Shown: positions 12,222 to 23,515, counted from the stretch's first letter. The stretch: DNA of 64,000 nt from Ligustrum vulgare (GCA_963555705.1 OY743184.1:22418859-22482858); one strand, 5' to 3'. Program-made: numbers and translations. Notes: generated from the sequence alone by a model not told the origin.

Positions 12222-13088
12222 TCAGTATGGTTGGTGAGCTAACCTTTTTCCTTGGTTTGCAGGTACAGCAGGATGAATCTAGCATATTCATATCTCAAGC
12301 AAAGTACGCTAAAAATCTGGTGAAGAAATTTGGACTTGAAGATGCAAAGGCAATGAGAACTCCCATGGCGACTACTCTAAAACTTTCAAAAGGATGACAA
12401 TGGTAAGGATGTAGATCCATCCCTTTACAGAAGCATGATTGGAAGACTTCTGTACCTTACTGCCAGCAGGCCAGATATATCCTTCAGTGTTGGAGTTTGT
12501 GCAAGATATCAAGCCAAACCTAAGGAATCTCTTGTTGCTGCTATGAAAAGAATCATCAGATATGTAAGTGGTACGTTGAATTACGGAATTTGGTTTACAA
12601 GAGATACCACTGCCAATCTTGTAGGTTTTTCAGATGCAGACTGGGCTGGGAATGTGGATGATCGAAAGAGTACATCTGGAGGATGTTTCTACATTGGGAA
12701 CAATTTGGTGGCATGGCTAAGTAGAAAGCAAAATTCAGTGTCACTATCCACAGCCGAAGCTGAATATATAGCAGCTGGGAGTTGCTGTACACTACTCCTG
12801 TGGATGAAACAAATGTTGGAGGACTATGGAATCACTACAGAACAAGCCACTATGTATTGTGACAACACCAGTGCCATCAATATCTCAAAGAATCCAGTCC
12901 AGCACTCCAGAACTAAACATATTGACATCAGATACCACTTCATCAGAGAATTGGTGGAACAAAAGATTATCAATCTGGAGCACATACAGACTGATCTACA
13001 GCTGGCAAATTTGTTTACTAAGGCCCTCAATACTGTCAAACTTGAAAGCCTTAGGAAACAAATTGGAGTATCACCTCCTTCTGAATAG

Positions 13089-14327
13089 GAACATGCATAT
13101 TTCATTAAAAAAAAAAAAACTTCGCATTGTTTTTCTTTTTGCATTTTGGTTAACTTATATTATTCTTATATTAATTAGATCATGTTTTTGCTTGCAAATA
13201 TATCTGAGTGCTTGTGGATGATAACGAGACAGATACGTCTGGCTGATAGCAATCAACATGTCTCTTGATGAATCTAACTAGCACTCAAATCTGGACAATC
13301 CTAAGGATAAGTCACTGCTGTCCATGTCATATGGTTGTTACTGGATGAGATTTTATATTCTGTGACCTATGATCTAAATCTTGCTTATAGCATTGCACGC
13401 ATTTTTCTTATTATCCAAGGGCAGGGCTAGTGGAAAAGAAGGCTGCATATCCAAGCCAAGTTCATACCCTTTAGCCTCAAAATACGATGAATTGATATAA
13501 ATGTGGTAATATTGTAGAAGTAAGGGGAAAACCTAGTAAGATAACTTCTGGGGATTGTGTGAATCTACCAATCCAAGCCAAGTTCATACCCTTCTTCTAA
13601 CCTAAAGGTGAACATACTGTAAGATAACTTCTGGGGATTGTGTGAAGCTGTTTCCACCTCCAAAAGACATTGCCATTATATAGAAAAATTCGGCATGCCG
13701 GATCTGAGAAAATGCACTTTCTATAGATTTTGATCGGTCTTATTGTGCATTACGGTGACAAATCGATAAGTCAGAGCAATCATATGATTTTTGGTAGTAT
13801 GTGGATGACTGAGGATTGCTCGGATCACACACGCACACTAATCAACATAATCATGCTCATGGTGGACTGTCTACTGCCAGATATATCTGACTCAACAGAT
13901 GCCAACAAGTGGTCAGACTTGTCTCAGGTATACATATGCATTTAGATTTTTCTTATTCATGATTTTTAGACTTTATTCTGAAAATCTTTATTTTTAAGGC
14001 AGTATATCGTGGGCTAATATGTGCAAATCTTGCAGAACAAGTCAGTTGATTGTGGAGCCCAATTTTTGGTAATTTATTTGTTTCCTAATTCTTAACATAT
14101 TTTGTTTCTATACTTATCTATTTTTAAGGAAAGTAGTTGACAAGAATCAGGATTCTCCAGTTACCATAATAAACACCAATTCCTTTTTTATGAGAACCTT
14201 CCTTAAACCTAAAAACCTCACACGTCTTCATAATCCTCAAGTCCCAAGTTCCAAAAACACCAATAATCTCTCAAAAAAACCCTAAGTTCCGTCTTCCTCT
14301 CTCAAAAATTCACACCCATTCCAAGAC
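13089..14327 (+). other. element A spacer between pol and extra ORF
   Basis: No ORF of note. It has an A-run at about 13107-13120, the dyads CAGATACGTCTG (13230-13241) and CAGATATATCTG (13878-13889), and a local duplication in which ccaagccaagttcataccct and agataacttctggggattgt each occur twice (about 13450-13640). Copy B conserves the spacer at 53877-60375, including the duplication. Confidence 0.7.
13928..14035 (+). other. candidate intron upstream of the extra ORF
   Basis: CAG|GTATAC at 13928 and a T-rich stretch ending AAATCTTGCAG at 14035 make a 108-bp candidate intron just upstream of the extra ORF. The same donor and acceptor text is kept in copy B (about 54180-54290, minus strand). 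Plant retroelements with a third ORF are thought to express it from spliced RNA. Not shown by the sequence alone. Confidence 0.4.
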
Positions 14328-16100
14328 ATGGCTCGAAGCAAGCAAAATGGAAGGAGGAGAGTCACCAGAGGCAGCGGTGGCATTGTTGAATCACCTCAAC
14401 CAGACCCATCGGGGATGGGAACTCCTAGCGGTGCCATTATTCCTGCACCGCCCTCCGGCACCAGCCCAATGCCGACCTCACTCTCTACCGCCAATACTAC
14501 CCCAACACCTGCTCTTCTCATGGCCCAAATTGGCCAGAATACGCCTGTTATTCCAAAAACCATGGGCGTAAGTTTGACACCCATATCTGGTAATCTTGGG
14601 TCCAGCCATATCTCTCCCTTAAATATTCAGAGTGAACTGCAGGGAGCACGAAAACTTGCTGCCATGAAAAGTGCAAGAGATGCGAAAATTGGGGATGAAG
14701 AAGGTGGAGATGAATCGGGTGAGACAGAATCTGGTGATGAAAAGGAGAAACCAGAGGAGCAGGAAGAATCTGGGGAAGATGAAAAATCTGAAGAAGAAAA
14801 GGAAGGAGAAGAATCTGAGGATGATGCACCACCAGAAGAGCCAGAGGAATCTGAGAATGAAAACGAGTCTGAGCAGTTGGAAGAAGAGTCTGAGAAAGAA
14901 GATGTTATTCCAGACAGAAAAGGAAAACAAAAGATAGTAGCCACTGTGAGTCCGAAGAAGAAAAAGGGTGACATGGCTGTGGGTCCAGTAAGATCCAGGT
15001 TTGATGTTTCTTCATTCGCCTGCACCCCCATGCAAACAGCAAGAGGTATGTTTACCCCCTTCAATTTCAAATTTTGGTCGTCTGAAGCATACACTAATTT
15101 CCAAAATCATATTTCGAGTAAACGGTTGCATTATGAGTCTAGAGTGACTGTAGGTGAATTTGATGACTTTGAGATTGATGATATAGTGTCACATTTTGGA
15201 TTGAGAAAATTGACTGATTGTAAAGGGGAGATTAATGAGACTCTGGTCAAGGAATTTTATGCCAACATTCCCATTGACTATAACTCCAAAAAATGCCTTT
15301 TTACCACTTCACTTTTTGTTAGAGGACAATTAATTAAGATTTCAGCAAAAGAACTTAGAAAGTGGTTAGGACTTAATGATGATGTGGCTGATGAGGATGA
15401 ATCTATGGAAGCCACTAATGATGAAATTGCTATGGAGTTGTCGGGGGGAAAGATCACATGTCCAGTGAAGGGGTTAAAACAATTGCCTAGGTCTGAAATG
15501 TCAAAGAAGTATCAAATACTTCACAAAATTGTAAAAGCAAATTTTGACCAACTCATCCATGACTCGAGTTTTAAGAGGGAATCTGCTAGAACTCTTTTTC
15601 TACTGGGGACCAAACGAAATATTGACCTTGCTGCCCGAATCTGGAATTCTATTATTGGAAGGGTCTCGGGAAGTGGTCCTAGACAATGGAATACTTATCT
15701 GTTGGTTTATCCCTGGATTATTTCACAATTTTTGAATGATCAGGGTATTCAAACACTGGAAGATGATCTGGTGATCACCCCCAAAGTGTTAAACAGGGCC
15801 AGATGCAGAAAGACTCTGGAGATGCAGACGGGTCACAAGAAGCAGGTTATGGATGAGACTGCTAGAACTCAGGTATCAGCTGATAAAGATGTCAGGCTTG
15901 GTCAGCTGGAAGCAGAGAATGCAGGGATGAAAGCTGACATATCTGAACTCGATGTGCGTGTTAAATGTCTTGAAGACGTGCTTGATCAGTTACTTGGTGG
16001 GTCTTCGACAAATGTGGCTCCTGTGGAAGCCAAAAAAAAGAGGAAGGTTGCAGCCAAGAAGCTCCCTACCTCTAAGAAGCAAAGGAAGACTCTAGACTGA
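14328..16100 (+). CDS. retrotransposon extra ORF ('env-like' position), nuclear-type protein
   Basis: Intact 590-residue ORF between pol and the 3' LTR. The N-terminus is Pro/Ser/Thr-rich (1-110), then a strongly acidic Glu/Ser tract (~120-200), a Lys run PKKKKKG (~209-215), a folded-looking core (~240-420; FRSEAYTNF-like, VGEFDDFEIDDIV, VKEFYANIP, VRGQLIKISAKELRKWLGL) resembling the 'putative plant transposon protein' domain found in many retroelement third ORFs, a C-terminal coiled coil (~519-556) and a basic tail with AKKKRKV (~568-574), close to the classical SV40-type nuclear signal. I see no signal peptide or transmembrane segment, so an envelope role is unlikely. Copy B has the same gene, broken. 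Function unknown. Confidence 0.8.
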   Translation: MARSKQNGRRRVTRGSGGIVESPQPDPSGMGTPSGAIIPAPPSGTSPMPTSLSTANTTPTPALLMAQIGQNTPVIPKTMGVSLTPISGNLGSSHISPLNIQSELQGARKLAAMKSARDAKIGDEEGGDESGETESGDEKEKPEEQEESGEDEKSEEEKEGEESEDDAPPEEPEESENENESEQLEEESEKEDVIPDRKGKQKIVATVSPKKKKGDMAVGPVRSRFDVSSFACTPMQTARGMFTPFNFKFWSSEAYTNFQNHISSKRLHYESRVTVGEFDDFEIDDIVSHFGLRKLTDCKGEINETLVKEFYANIPIDYNSKKCLFTTSLFVRGQLIKISAKELRKWLGLNDDVADEDESMEATNDEIAMELSGGKITCPVKGLKQLPRSEMSKKYQILHKIVKANFDQLIHDSSFKRESARTLFLLGTKRNIDLAARIWNSIIGRVSGSGPRQWNTYLLVYPWIISQFLNDQGIQTLEDDLVITPKVLNRARCRKTLEMQTGHKKQVMDETARTQVSADKDVRLGQLEAENAGMKADISELDVRVKCLEDVLDQLLGGSSTNVAPVEAKKKRKVAAKKLPTSKKQRKTLD

Positions 16101-16256
16101 TCTTAACCCTGCCAGTCTCATCTACTTATTTTCAGTGATTTGAAATCATTGTTATCACGTTTTGACTTAACACTTTTGTTCTCATGTTCCACTTTAAATT
16201 GTGAACCTTTTAATGCAGGTTTTTTGAAACTTTGGCTTCTCCTCTATCACCGAAAA

Positions 16257-16458
16257 GGGGGAGTATCATGGAATATCATCTTTTTAATTTATGCTCTCTA
16301 TGTGTTGATTTCTTTACATGCATTTATTGATTGTTGATTGTGTTTATCTTGATGCATATCTTGAGGGGGAGATTTTTGATAGGGGGAGCTAATTGATTTC
16401 TTGTGATCATAAAAAGATGATTGGTTTGGGAAAAATAGAAAAAATCAAAGGGGGAGAT
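16257..16458 (+). other. multiplied polypurine tracts of element A
   Basis: GGGGGAG occurs four times before the 3' LTR: 16257-16263, 16365-16371, 16382-16388 and 16450-16456, the last directly abutting the LTR (aaatcaaagggggagat). The PPT primes plus-strand DNA synthesis. Multiplied PPTs are reported for Sireviruses; copy B has the same four (42065-42071, 42132-42138, 42150-42156, 42249-42255, as CCCCC on the plus strand). Confidence 0.8.
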
Positions 16459-17747
16459 TGTTAATTTTATGATATTGGAATTTCCTATTTTTCACGAATG
16501 GGTAATTTAATAAAACTTGATTTAATTACTAAATACGTGTATTTAGTAATTTATTAAGTTCGATTAAATTATGCAATTTATTTCTTATTTTTGAGAAATT
16601 CATTTTATTGTAAAGATAATGATCAAGAAAATATTGATATATATTTGATCATAATCTCGGAAATTTTTATCACAATCTCCAAAATATTTTGGTAATATTC
16701 TTGATAATCTGTTGTGATTATTCTTGATACGCAAGCTTATCCAAGATATGGTAAGTATCTTCCTGATATGGTCAAGAATATTTCAATCTTATCTTTACAT
16801 ATGGTAACATTATCTTGGTCGAAATCTTGATCATGAAGAACTTTGATAAGGCCGAAAATATGGTGATAAATATCAAGGTTTATCACTTGATTGATAAATG
16901 GTAAGATCTTTTATGATTTATCATTATCATTATTCATGGTAAGATTTATTTAAGGATAATTCTCTTACCTTTTTACTAATTATCTCTACCATGTTTTGCA
17001 GGTAATAGAGATCTTGTGCAATAAGGAAACTTGGGAGTCAAGTAAACCTAATTGCACTATAAAGAGAAGAAAACGGGATGTTTTCTTATGACGTGGAAAA
17101 TACAAGAACTCGTGGAGAGCTTAACAAAATTCACGTCCACATCATTAAGAAGTCCTGGAGCCTATTTTCGTGTGGTACACCAATACAAACGGCTTCAATT
17201 GTGTTGTACTCCAGGAGGAGGATTTAATCACTTAGAGAAGGAAAAATTTTCAGTGTGAATATCAAATGGGAGGTTTGGATCAAGATCGAACGGGAGTTCG
17301 TGTTGCTGAAAAGTGTTGCAGATTCAAAGAAAACTACTGAAGAGTGGTGGGACGCCAACTCACATTACATGCCACGGAAGGATCAGGGAGTGATCTATTT
17401 CTTGGATGTTTGATAAAGTCTATGTGTAGATTTATCCTGTAGTTTAGATTGATCTGTATAAACTCTTTCCTTATATATTGATTGATTTTTGTTCGCAGGA
17501 TGCGAACCGTGAGTTTTTCTTGTTAGGATTTTTCCCACGTTAAGGTCAAATTATTGTGTTCTTGTCTATTTACAATTCCGCACAATTTATTTTGATTATT
17601 TACGTTTTACTATCCAGACAAATCTTCCTTAGAGAGATTCATCTGGTACTGCGCTAAACAAAACTTAACAATTTACTATTAACTGGTTACTGTCCAGGCG
17701 TGTCTGTGACAGTCTGTTTATAAAATTTAGACAACCTCAAATTTTCA
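16459..17747 (+). repeat. element A 3' LTR
   Basis: 1289 bp, uninterrupted, colinear with the 5' LTR apart from that copy's nested insertion and a short difference near 17480-17510 (ttgttcgcaggatgcgaacc, absent from the 5' LTR but present in element D). It carries CCAGACAAATCTT...AGATTCATCTGG (about 17614-17646) and the decayed dyad CAGGCGTGTCTG (17695-17706). Confidence 0.9.
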
Positions 17748-18242
17748 GAAATTGTGTGCCTCTATAGCGGCCAAACCTAATTTAGGTCATTTTATGTAGT
17801 TCTTTGTTCTTTATATTCTATTTCCATTCATTTTAATAGTTAGTTTTATGAGTTTAAACATTTTACTAAGTGATTCAATATACTAAAGGTGAGGATTCCT
17901 TTTAAAACTCAAATTTATTAGGACTTAATCATCATGTGGCGTTCAATTCAAACCTGTTAATGGCATTCAATTCGAACATATCAAAGATTAACAATCTTTG
18001 TGACCTTTAAAATCGAACTTATCATTGGATCTTGACAATCTTTGTGACATTCACACATATTGGTTCTTGTTTCCGCATCTCAACGGGTCTAAGGTTTTAT
18101 ATACATCAGGTTTTTGTGTCGTGGGGCTAGGGTCTTCATCCTGCTGTCCATCCCAAGTCCCAACCTGAATTTGGAACTTCCCGGCGTTTCGAGAGTCAAT
18201 TCCACAAGTTCCCAATGGGATTACATCATTTAGTATCAGAGC
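17748..18242 (+). repeat. element C LTR right part and PBS
   Basis: Sequence resumes after element A and runs to ...GGGATTACATCA (18228), followed by TAGTATCAGAGC (18231-18242), one mismatch from the tRNA-Met primer site. This marks the end of a 5' LTR of an older gypsy element whose left part lies at 3763-4166. Confidence 0.55.
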
Positions 18243-18695
18243 TGGACTCTAAATTCAGGTTTTTCTATCATACTTTGATTTTTATGTTTTTATCATAGAG
18301 TCTGCCACATAAAATCATCCACATCTTTTTTTTATTTGTCGAATATTGTTCTTTGTGTATGTGAGTATACGATACATTAAAATATCCAACAAAAGTCAAA
18401 ATTCGTTTCGTGTTCATTTTTCATGCAAATTAATTTTCGTTTGTTTTGACGTATTCATAGTCAAATTCTTGAGTAAAAAAAATATATATATATATATTTT
18501 TTATTTTTTATTTCAAAAATTCATATATATTCGAAAAATTCCACAAAAAAATTAATTCCGAAAATCCAAGAACCACTTTATTGAATTTCTTTAAAATTCT
18601 TGATATTCCTTTCCTTTCAAATCAAAATTCAAGTCCTTTCTTGCTAATTGATTTCTGGATCCTCTTTTTTTGAGTTTTCTTGAAATCCACATAAA

Positions 18696-19500
18696 GTGAT
18701 GAATTATGAGCTGAATCCTACTTTCAAGACTAGATGTTATGTAGGTGGTAAGGTGTGCAATGTTACTATTGATAGGGAGTATATCTCTAATCTGGCTAGC
18801 ACCACCGTGGTTGAGAAGTTGGGTTTACCTCTACCACAACATCCTCATCCTTATAGGATGACGTGTTTGAGGAATGTGGAAATGTGAAGGTGACAGAGGG
18901 AGTTCTAGTGAGGTTTACACTTGGAAAATATAATGATGAACAATGGTGTGATGTGGTGCCTCTAGAGTCTTGTCCTTTCTTGTTGGGTGGGGTCATGGAA
19001 ATATGAGAGAAAAGCACTTTATGATAAGGGTAAAAACATGATTCGATTTCTTAAGGATGGGAAACCAACAATACTTATATCTTAGACACCTGAACAAGTA
19101 CTTGAAGAGAAAATATTGAGGAATAAGAGACGGACTAAAAGAGCTCTGGTAGCTAAGTTGTCACAAGAGCCTCGGAATAGGAATGCTGAGAAGAAGGGGG
19201 ATAATTGAAAAATGAAGTGGTGGAACAAACTTTGAAAATTGATATAGAAGATCAAAAGTTGAGTAGTGATGAGGGGGTGCATGAACAGAAAAATGAAAAT
19301 ATGGAAGGGTGGTTGAGTCTAAAAATTTAGAAGATGTGGTTGAGCACGAAAATTTGGATTTAGAAGAAGTGGTTGAGTGTAAGAATAAAAAAATATAGGA
19401 GATTTAGCAAAAAGTTAAAAGAATTGAGGGAGGTGAAAAGAAGAACCTCATTGTTAGGGAAAATGAACTAGATATAATACATCATGAGTACAAATATTCA
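18696..19500 (+). pseudogene. gypsy protease-region remnant (element C)
   Basis: 18696-18887 reads TRCYVGGKVCNVTIDREYISNLASTTVVEKLGLP, the retropepsin segment of plant gypsy Pol with the usual DSG-type active site decayed to DRE. After a frameshift, 18890-19085 continues with VKVTEGVLVRFTLGKYNDE, CDVVPL and FLLGG. Beyond 19085 a basic linker (KRRTKRALVAKL) is readable, then similarity fades; text at about 19500-19630 may be internal-deleted pol. No RT, integrase or 3' LTR was found. A microsatellite (ta)n lies upstream at 18480-18500. Confidence 0.65.
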
Positions 19501-21040
19501 TATCTTGTACTTAGATGAAATTAACATTCATCACCCTATTTTGCTTAAATCTTTCTTGTATGTTGATTATACTCGGGAGTTTGAGCCACCCCACCGATGG
19601 CCAAAGAAGTTAATGCTTCGATCCGTCCATGTAATCTAAGTAATGGAGTATTATTGGACTACAAGTCCTATAAAAATAATCCTTTTACTGTGATGAAAGG
19701 ACAATTTTTTGTGGATTCATTATCCACATGTTCATAATATAGCTGTATATTATATGTTGTCGATTTTTTTTTTCTCAATCTCATATCATCTCAATATATA
19801 TAGAGATCTATTTATATTTTCTATCGTCAAACATCTAATATTTAGAAATATATTCTTATTCTCCATGAACATTTAGCCTTTATAAGATCATCACAATTAT
19901 TTTAGAGATATTTGTTTTGGAATCGATTACCATCACGTGTTATAAATTTATCAATTCACCTACTTAATTTCTCCGCATAATGCTAAGAAATCTTATATTA
20001 TATAAATTGGCAACATGACATAACATCTCATCCTTCATGAATAATTATAATTAGTGATTTAAACTCAACCACTTATTCTCAGCATTCATTTATTTCCATC
20101 CCAATACGTTGTGGTGGAAAATAACCTAACTTTTTAAAATCTTACATGAAAATCATATGGTTTCATAAGTCAAACGTGGGTTATCATTTTGGCACATTTA
20201 TCTACAGAATATTGCGACATTTGAAACATCTTCACTCAAATTGCTTTCATCGAATATTATGGCTAATAACTAGAGGCATTTAACTTTGCTAAAAGAATTT
20301 GCAATACAATGTACTACTATTATTATCCCATTAAATACATAAAATCATTTAACCTGTGTTTGGAAAATTTATTTAAAAACATAGATTTAAGCAACATAAT
20401 TCTCCAAACCACTTTTTAACCACATACATTTTCTCTCCCCACTTTTCAACTACATATTTTACCTCGAAAACCTAAAAAACATATCTTTAAACACAATTTA
20501 AAAAAAGAAAAAGAAAAAAAAGAGCCTTATTGATTTTGGAACATGAAATCACTGACATATATCACTTTGCTCATAATAATATAACTTGAGCAACAAATAT
20601 CTTATAACTGTGTAGAAGTTTCTAATCACACATATCCAATTTTCAAAATTTCATTATGGTATATATGGAAGGTGAATAGACCAAAAAATTCACCCTTGAA
20701 TTATTCCATAAATAGGAATATCAGGATCTCAATTCAATATTCTTTTGGCATATTAATTAAAAAATATGGAATTTTGCATAGATGTCACTACAATGATTAA
20801 TGTATCCAAAAGTTGTCATTTTCCCAAAATGTCTGATTTTAGGGTTGAAAATATTTACTTTATCCCCAATCCACTTTTAAGATACTTTTTCATTGTAATG
20901 GTGAAGTAATTAATGTTTTATTTGATGTACATCACACCACAAAAGAAACCAACAGATAAAGATTTGAAATAATCCATAAAAAATTAGATAAAAATCAATT
21001 CTAAAAAATATAATTAATGATTATAATAAATTTTCTCCTA
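19501..21040. other. unassigned AT-rich stretch
   Basis: No ORF or structured repeat I can support. 20350-20500 (gtgtttggaaaatttat...aaccacatacattttctctcc) resembles 21400-21580 in its internal text and may be a small MITE relative; termini and target duplications were not resolved. Confidence 0.4.
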
Positions 21041-21133
21041 CCCGTGGCAGGTATACTCTCCACGGTCATAGGGGTGAGCCCTATATGTAGGGCTCACTCC
21101 ATGTGAGTATGGTGGGTATACTTGCCATGGATA
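21041..21133. repeat. fold-back inverted repeat
   Basis: Two ~43-bp arms, beginning cccgtggcaggtatac and ending gtatacttgccatgg, pair across a short tatg loop, with GTGAGCCCTA/TAGGGCTCAC at the inner end. By eye about three quarters of arm positions pair. It could be a fold-back MITE core or an RNA hairpin. No flanking duplication was identified. Confidence 0.55.
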
Positions 21134-22227
21134 AGAGAGAAAGATTATTAAATGACTTTAAGTATTATATTATATTAAAATCAACTACCTTTATTTTTTT
21201 TTTGAAGTGTGAAATTTCATTCAATAAGGAAATCGCTGCAAACTACAGACAAAAGTACAATCGAAACATCAAACCACTGGAAAAGAATGAATAAGAAGAA
21301 TTGTGGGTAGCCGGACTTCCCTTTTGAGGAATAGGCTAGACGTGCCACAACCACCTAAAAATTCAAACAAAAATTCACTGCTAAAAAAAAATCTAAAATC
21401 TAAGCCTTCGTTCGGTAATAGGTTTTTTTTGGTTTTTAAACACTACAATTTCCAATACAATTTTTTAACCACACATTTTTTCTCTCTCAAATTTTTAACC
21501 CTCCAATCATCTCGTGATACGTGAAAAACACAAAAAAAACCGTGCCCCTCCTTAAAAAATGCCGTCGAACGGAGACTAAAAAACAAAAACATGAAACAAA
21601 AAACTCAAAACTCAAAATGTCCAAAACACAAAAAACCTTGAACGAAACCACTGCCAAGTCTCTTGCACAACCGCCAGATCCACCGCCATGCCAACAACCC
21701 AATATACCTCCAAAGCCACTGCCATCCCCCACCGCCAGATCAATCACCAGAACTGTCGACAAAGAATAAACACCCAGACCACCCACGACACCGTAAACTC
21801 TGAACCAAAACCACCACCTCAGGTCCTCATCCATAACCAGAAAAACCTCCAGCATTAATCCATGAAGCCCAGTTCACTCAATCAATAGCCAGAAGGAAGA
21901 ATCCACCAGATCTGCTCCAAAACGCCCCCATCGCCAAATCGCTGCCTGCTAGTGGATCCGCAACAAAACCCTCAATTTCGCCCCCATCTCGCCTTGAATC
22001 CACCACCATCAATCAGCCCAGCACATCCCCCGATCCCTCCACCAAACCCCAGCCGCCTATGGAGACCTGGAGAAGAAATCACCCAAAGCTATACAAAAGA
22101 CGCCAACTGTGCCACAAGATTCCGAGACCAAAGAAAATTCAAAGAAGAAGCCTCACGAGGAGGGACTGAAATCAACCAAGAAACTCTCGAAGGAGACTAT
22201 GTCTCTGTCTCTCATCTCTCATCTCTC

Positions 22228-22230
<3 letters not shown>
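21134..22230. other. unassigned, with C/A-rich block
   Basis: 21580-22200 is richer in C and A and encodes Pro-rich shadows on the plus strand; the minus strand looks like a GA-rich leader. No start, splice or domain evidence supports a gene. 21400-21580 has cgttcggtaa near one end and cgaacggag near the other, possible MITE termini. Confidence 0.35.

Positions 22231-22274
<44 letters not shown>
22231..22274. repeat. (GA)22 microsatellite
   Basis: Perfect GA dinucleotide run following ctctcaac and ending at gaattcc. It gives rise to an artefactual Arg/Glu-repeat reading frame. Confidence 0.95.
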
Positions 22275-22278
<4 letters not shown>

Positions 22279-22380
22279 CAAAAAATTTTATCTTATCAAC
22301 TAGCTTTATATTTGTTCAATGTATATATTATAATTGTTGTCGAATATTTTTACCTTTAAATTGATAATGAATACGTTGTT

Positions 22381-23515
22381 ACTCCTGAATTAGCACAACA
22401 GTATAATTAATATTCCACAAGAATATTAATAGTAGAACTGACTATTATAAATAATTTGTTGTTACTTCTGAAATATCATCATATTATAATTAATATTTCA
22501 TAACAATATTACTTGTGCATGAAGAGCATAAATTATAATTTTCAATATTTTAGAAGAATATTGACTTATTATTTTTGAATAATTACAATTATAGAACTAT
22601 AATTATTCCAGAAGAATAATTTCTTATTACTCCTGGAATAGCACAATTTTTGGGTGGCATCCCATCACTAGGGTGAAACCTAACTGACTAAATCTCCGGT
22701 GAAGAGAACCTTTATTTTAGACATTTATCCCTTCTTCATGACCTAAACCCTTTTTCTTAATATTCTTATAGAATACTAATCGCTCCCGAAGAGCATAATT
22801 TTTAAAGATCTGTTAATTTGTTATAATGTTATTTATTGCTTCAGAGAGAAATCATTATATAAGTTCAATATTTTTTTTTTTAACTTCTAAAGAAGCACAA
22901 TGCACATGAATATTATAAAATATTATTATTTGTTCTAGAAGAACAAATCTGTAAGGTCCAATATTTTAAAATAATTTTTTGTTGCTCCAGAACTAGTACA
23001 ACTTTATTACATCAATATTTTAGTAGAATATTATTTGATCCAAAAGAGTATAATTTGATAAGAGTCATTATCTTATAATTCAATTGCTTCTGAAGAGTAA
23101 ATATCTATAATATTTAACAATAGTTATTTTGTTGTTGTTTCCGAAGTAACACAATATTATATTATATTAATATTCATGTAGAATATTACTTACTCCTTAA
23201 GAAATTATGTTGTTTAAATGAAATGTATTGCGATGGTGCTCCTGGAGAGCTAACTCAATATTTTATAATTTGTTCCCGAAGAAATACAATATAATTATTT
23301 GTTCCTGAAGAATAAATCTATATAGTTTAATACTTTATAATAATTATTCTGTATTGTGACTCTTGAGAAAGCACAACAAAATAATTAATATTCCAGAAGG
23401 ATATTAATCATAAATTTATCTATTATAAATAGTTTTTGCTCCAAAAGTAGCACAACATTATAATTAATATTCTATAAAAATATTAATTGCTCCTGAAAGG
23501 CATAATATTTTTGGC
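22381..23515. repeat. array of ~25 short hairpins with 5-nt loops
   Basis: About every 40-50 bp there is a short inverted repeat whose arms differ from copy to copy while the loop stays near CAGAA/CTGAA. Perfect examples: 22409-22427 (AATATTC-cacaa-GAATATT), 22601-22621 (AATTATTC-cagaa-GAATAATT-like), 22928-22948 (ATTTGTTC-tagaa-GAACAAAT). Others use GCTC-ccgaa-GAGC (22782-22794) or near-perfect ATTAATATTC arms (about 23385-23410, 23465-23490). AATATT-type and GCTC-type hairpins roughly alternate. Not coding; I do not recognise the family. Confidence 0.7.

Larger units (their letters stand above)
10683..13088 (+). pseudogene. element A reverse transcriptase-RNase H, interrupted
   Basis: 10683-10967 has the copia RT start ([37 protein letters not shown]), then a stop (TAA at 10966) where copy B has AAA. 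11007-11300 has [16 protein letters not shown] and the catalytic YVDDIVFGS, and is then broken by a solo LTR at 11301-12221. RT resumes at 12227 (MVGELTFFLGLQV), slips near 12390, and 12435-13088 gives RNase H (GFSDADWAGN, KSTSGGCFYIG, LSTAEAEYIA, AMYCDN-like, KHIDIRYHFIRE), ending normally. A TAG at 10672-10674 replaces the Trp codon of copy B. Confidence 0.9.
4167..17747 (+). mobile_element. element A: Sirevirus-like copia retrotransposon
   Basis: Two direct LTRs (4167-7174 with a nested insertion; 16459-17747), both starting TGTTAATTTTATGATATTGG-like and ending TTTTCA, bound an internal region with a tRNA-Met type PBS, gag, protease, integrase, RT and RNase H in copia order, a long spacer, an extra 590-residue ORF, and four GGGGGAG polypurine tracts before the 3' LTR. 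Large LTRs, a downstream extra ORF and multiplied PPTs are Sirevirus traits. Flanking GGAAT (4162-4166) and GAAAT (17748-17752) are a one-mismatch target duplication. The copy is dead: several frameshifts and stops in gag-pol and an insertion in RT. Confidence 0.9.

Noticed and set aside
14347..15094. Several ORFs overlapping the 590-residue gene on both strands
   Set aside because: Shadow frames of the acidic Glu/Ser tract; composition follows the real frame and none has a family.
14328..16100. Retroviral envelope gene
   Set aside because: Position fits, but there is no signal peptide, transmembrane helix or Cys-rich ectodomain; nuclear signals are present instead.
21952..22359. 135-residue ORF with an Arg-Glu repeat
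   Set aside because: The repeat is the (GA)n microsatellite, and the rest has no domain or gene structure.
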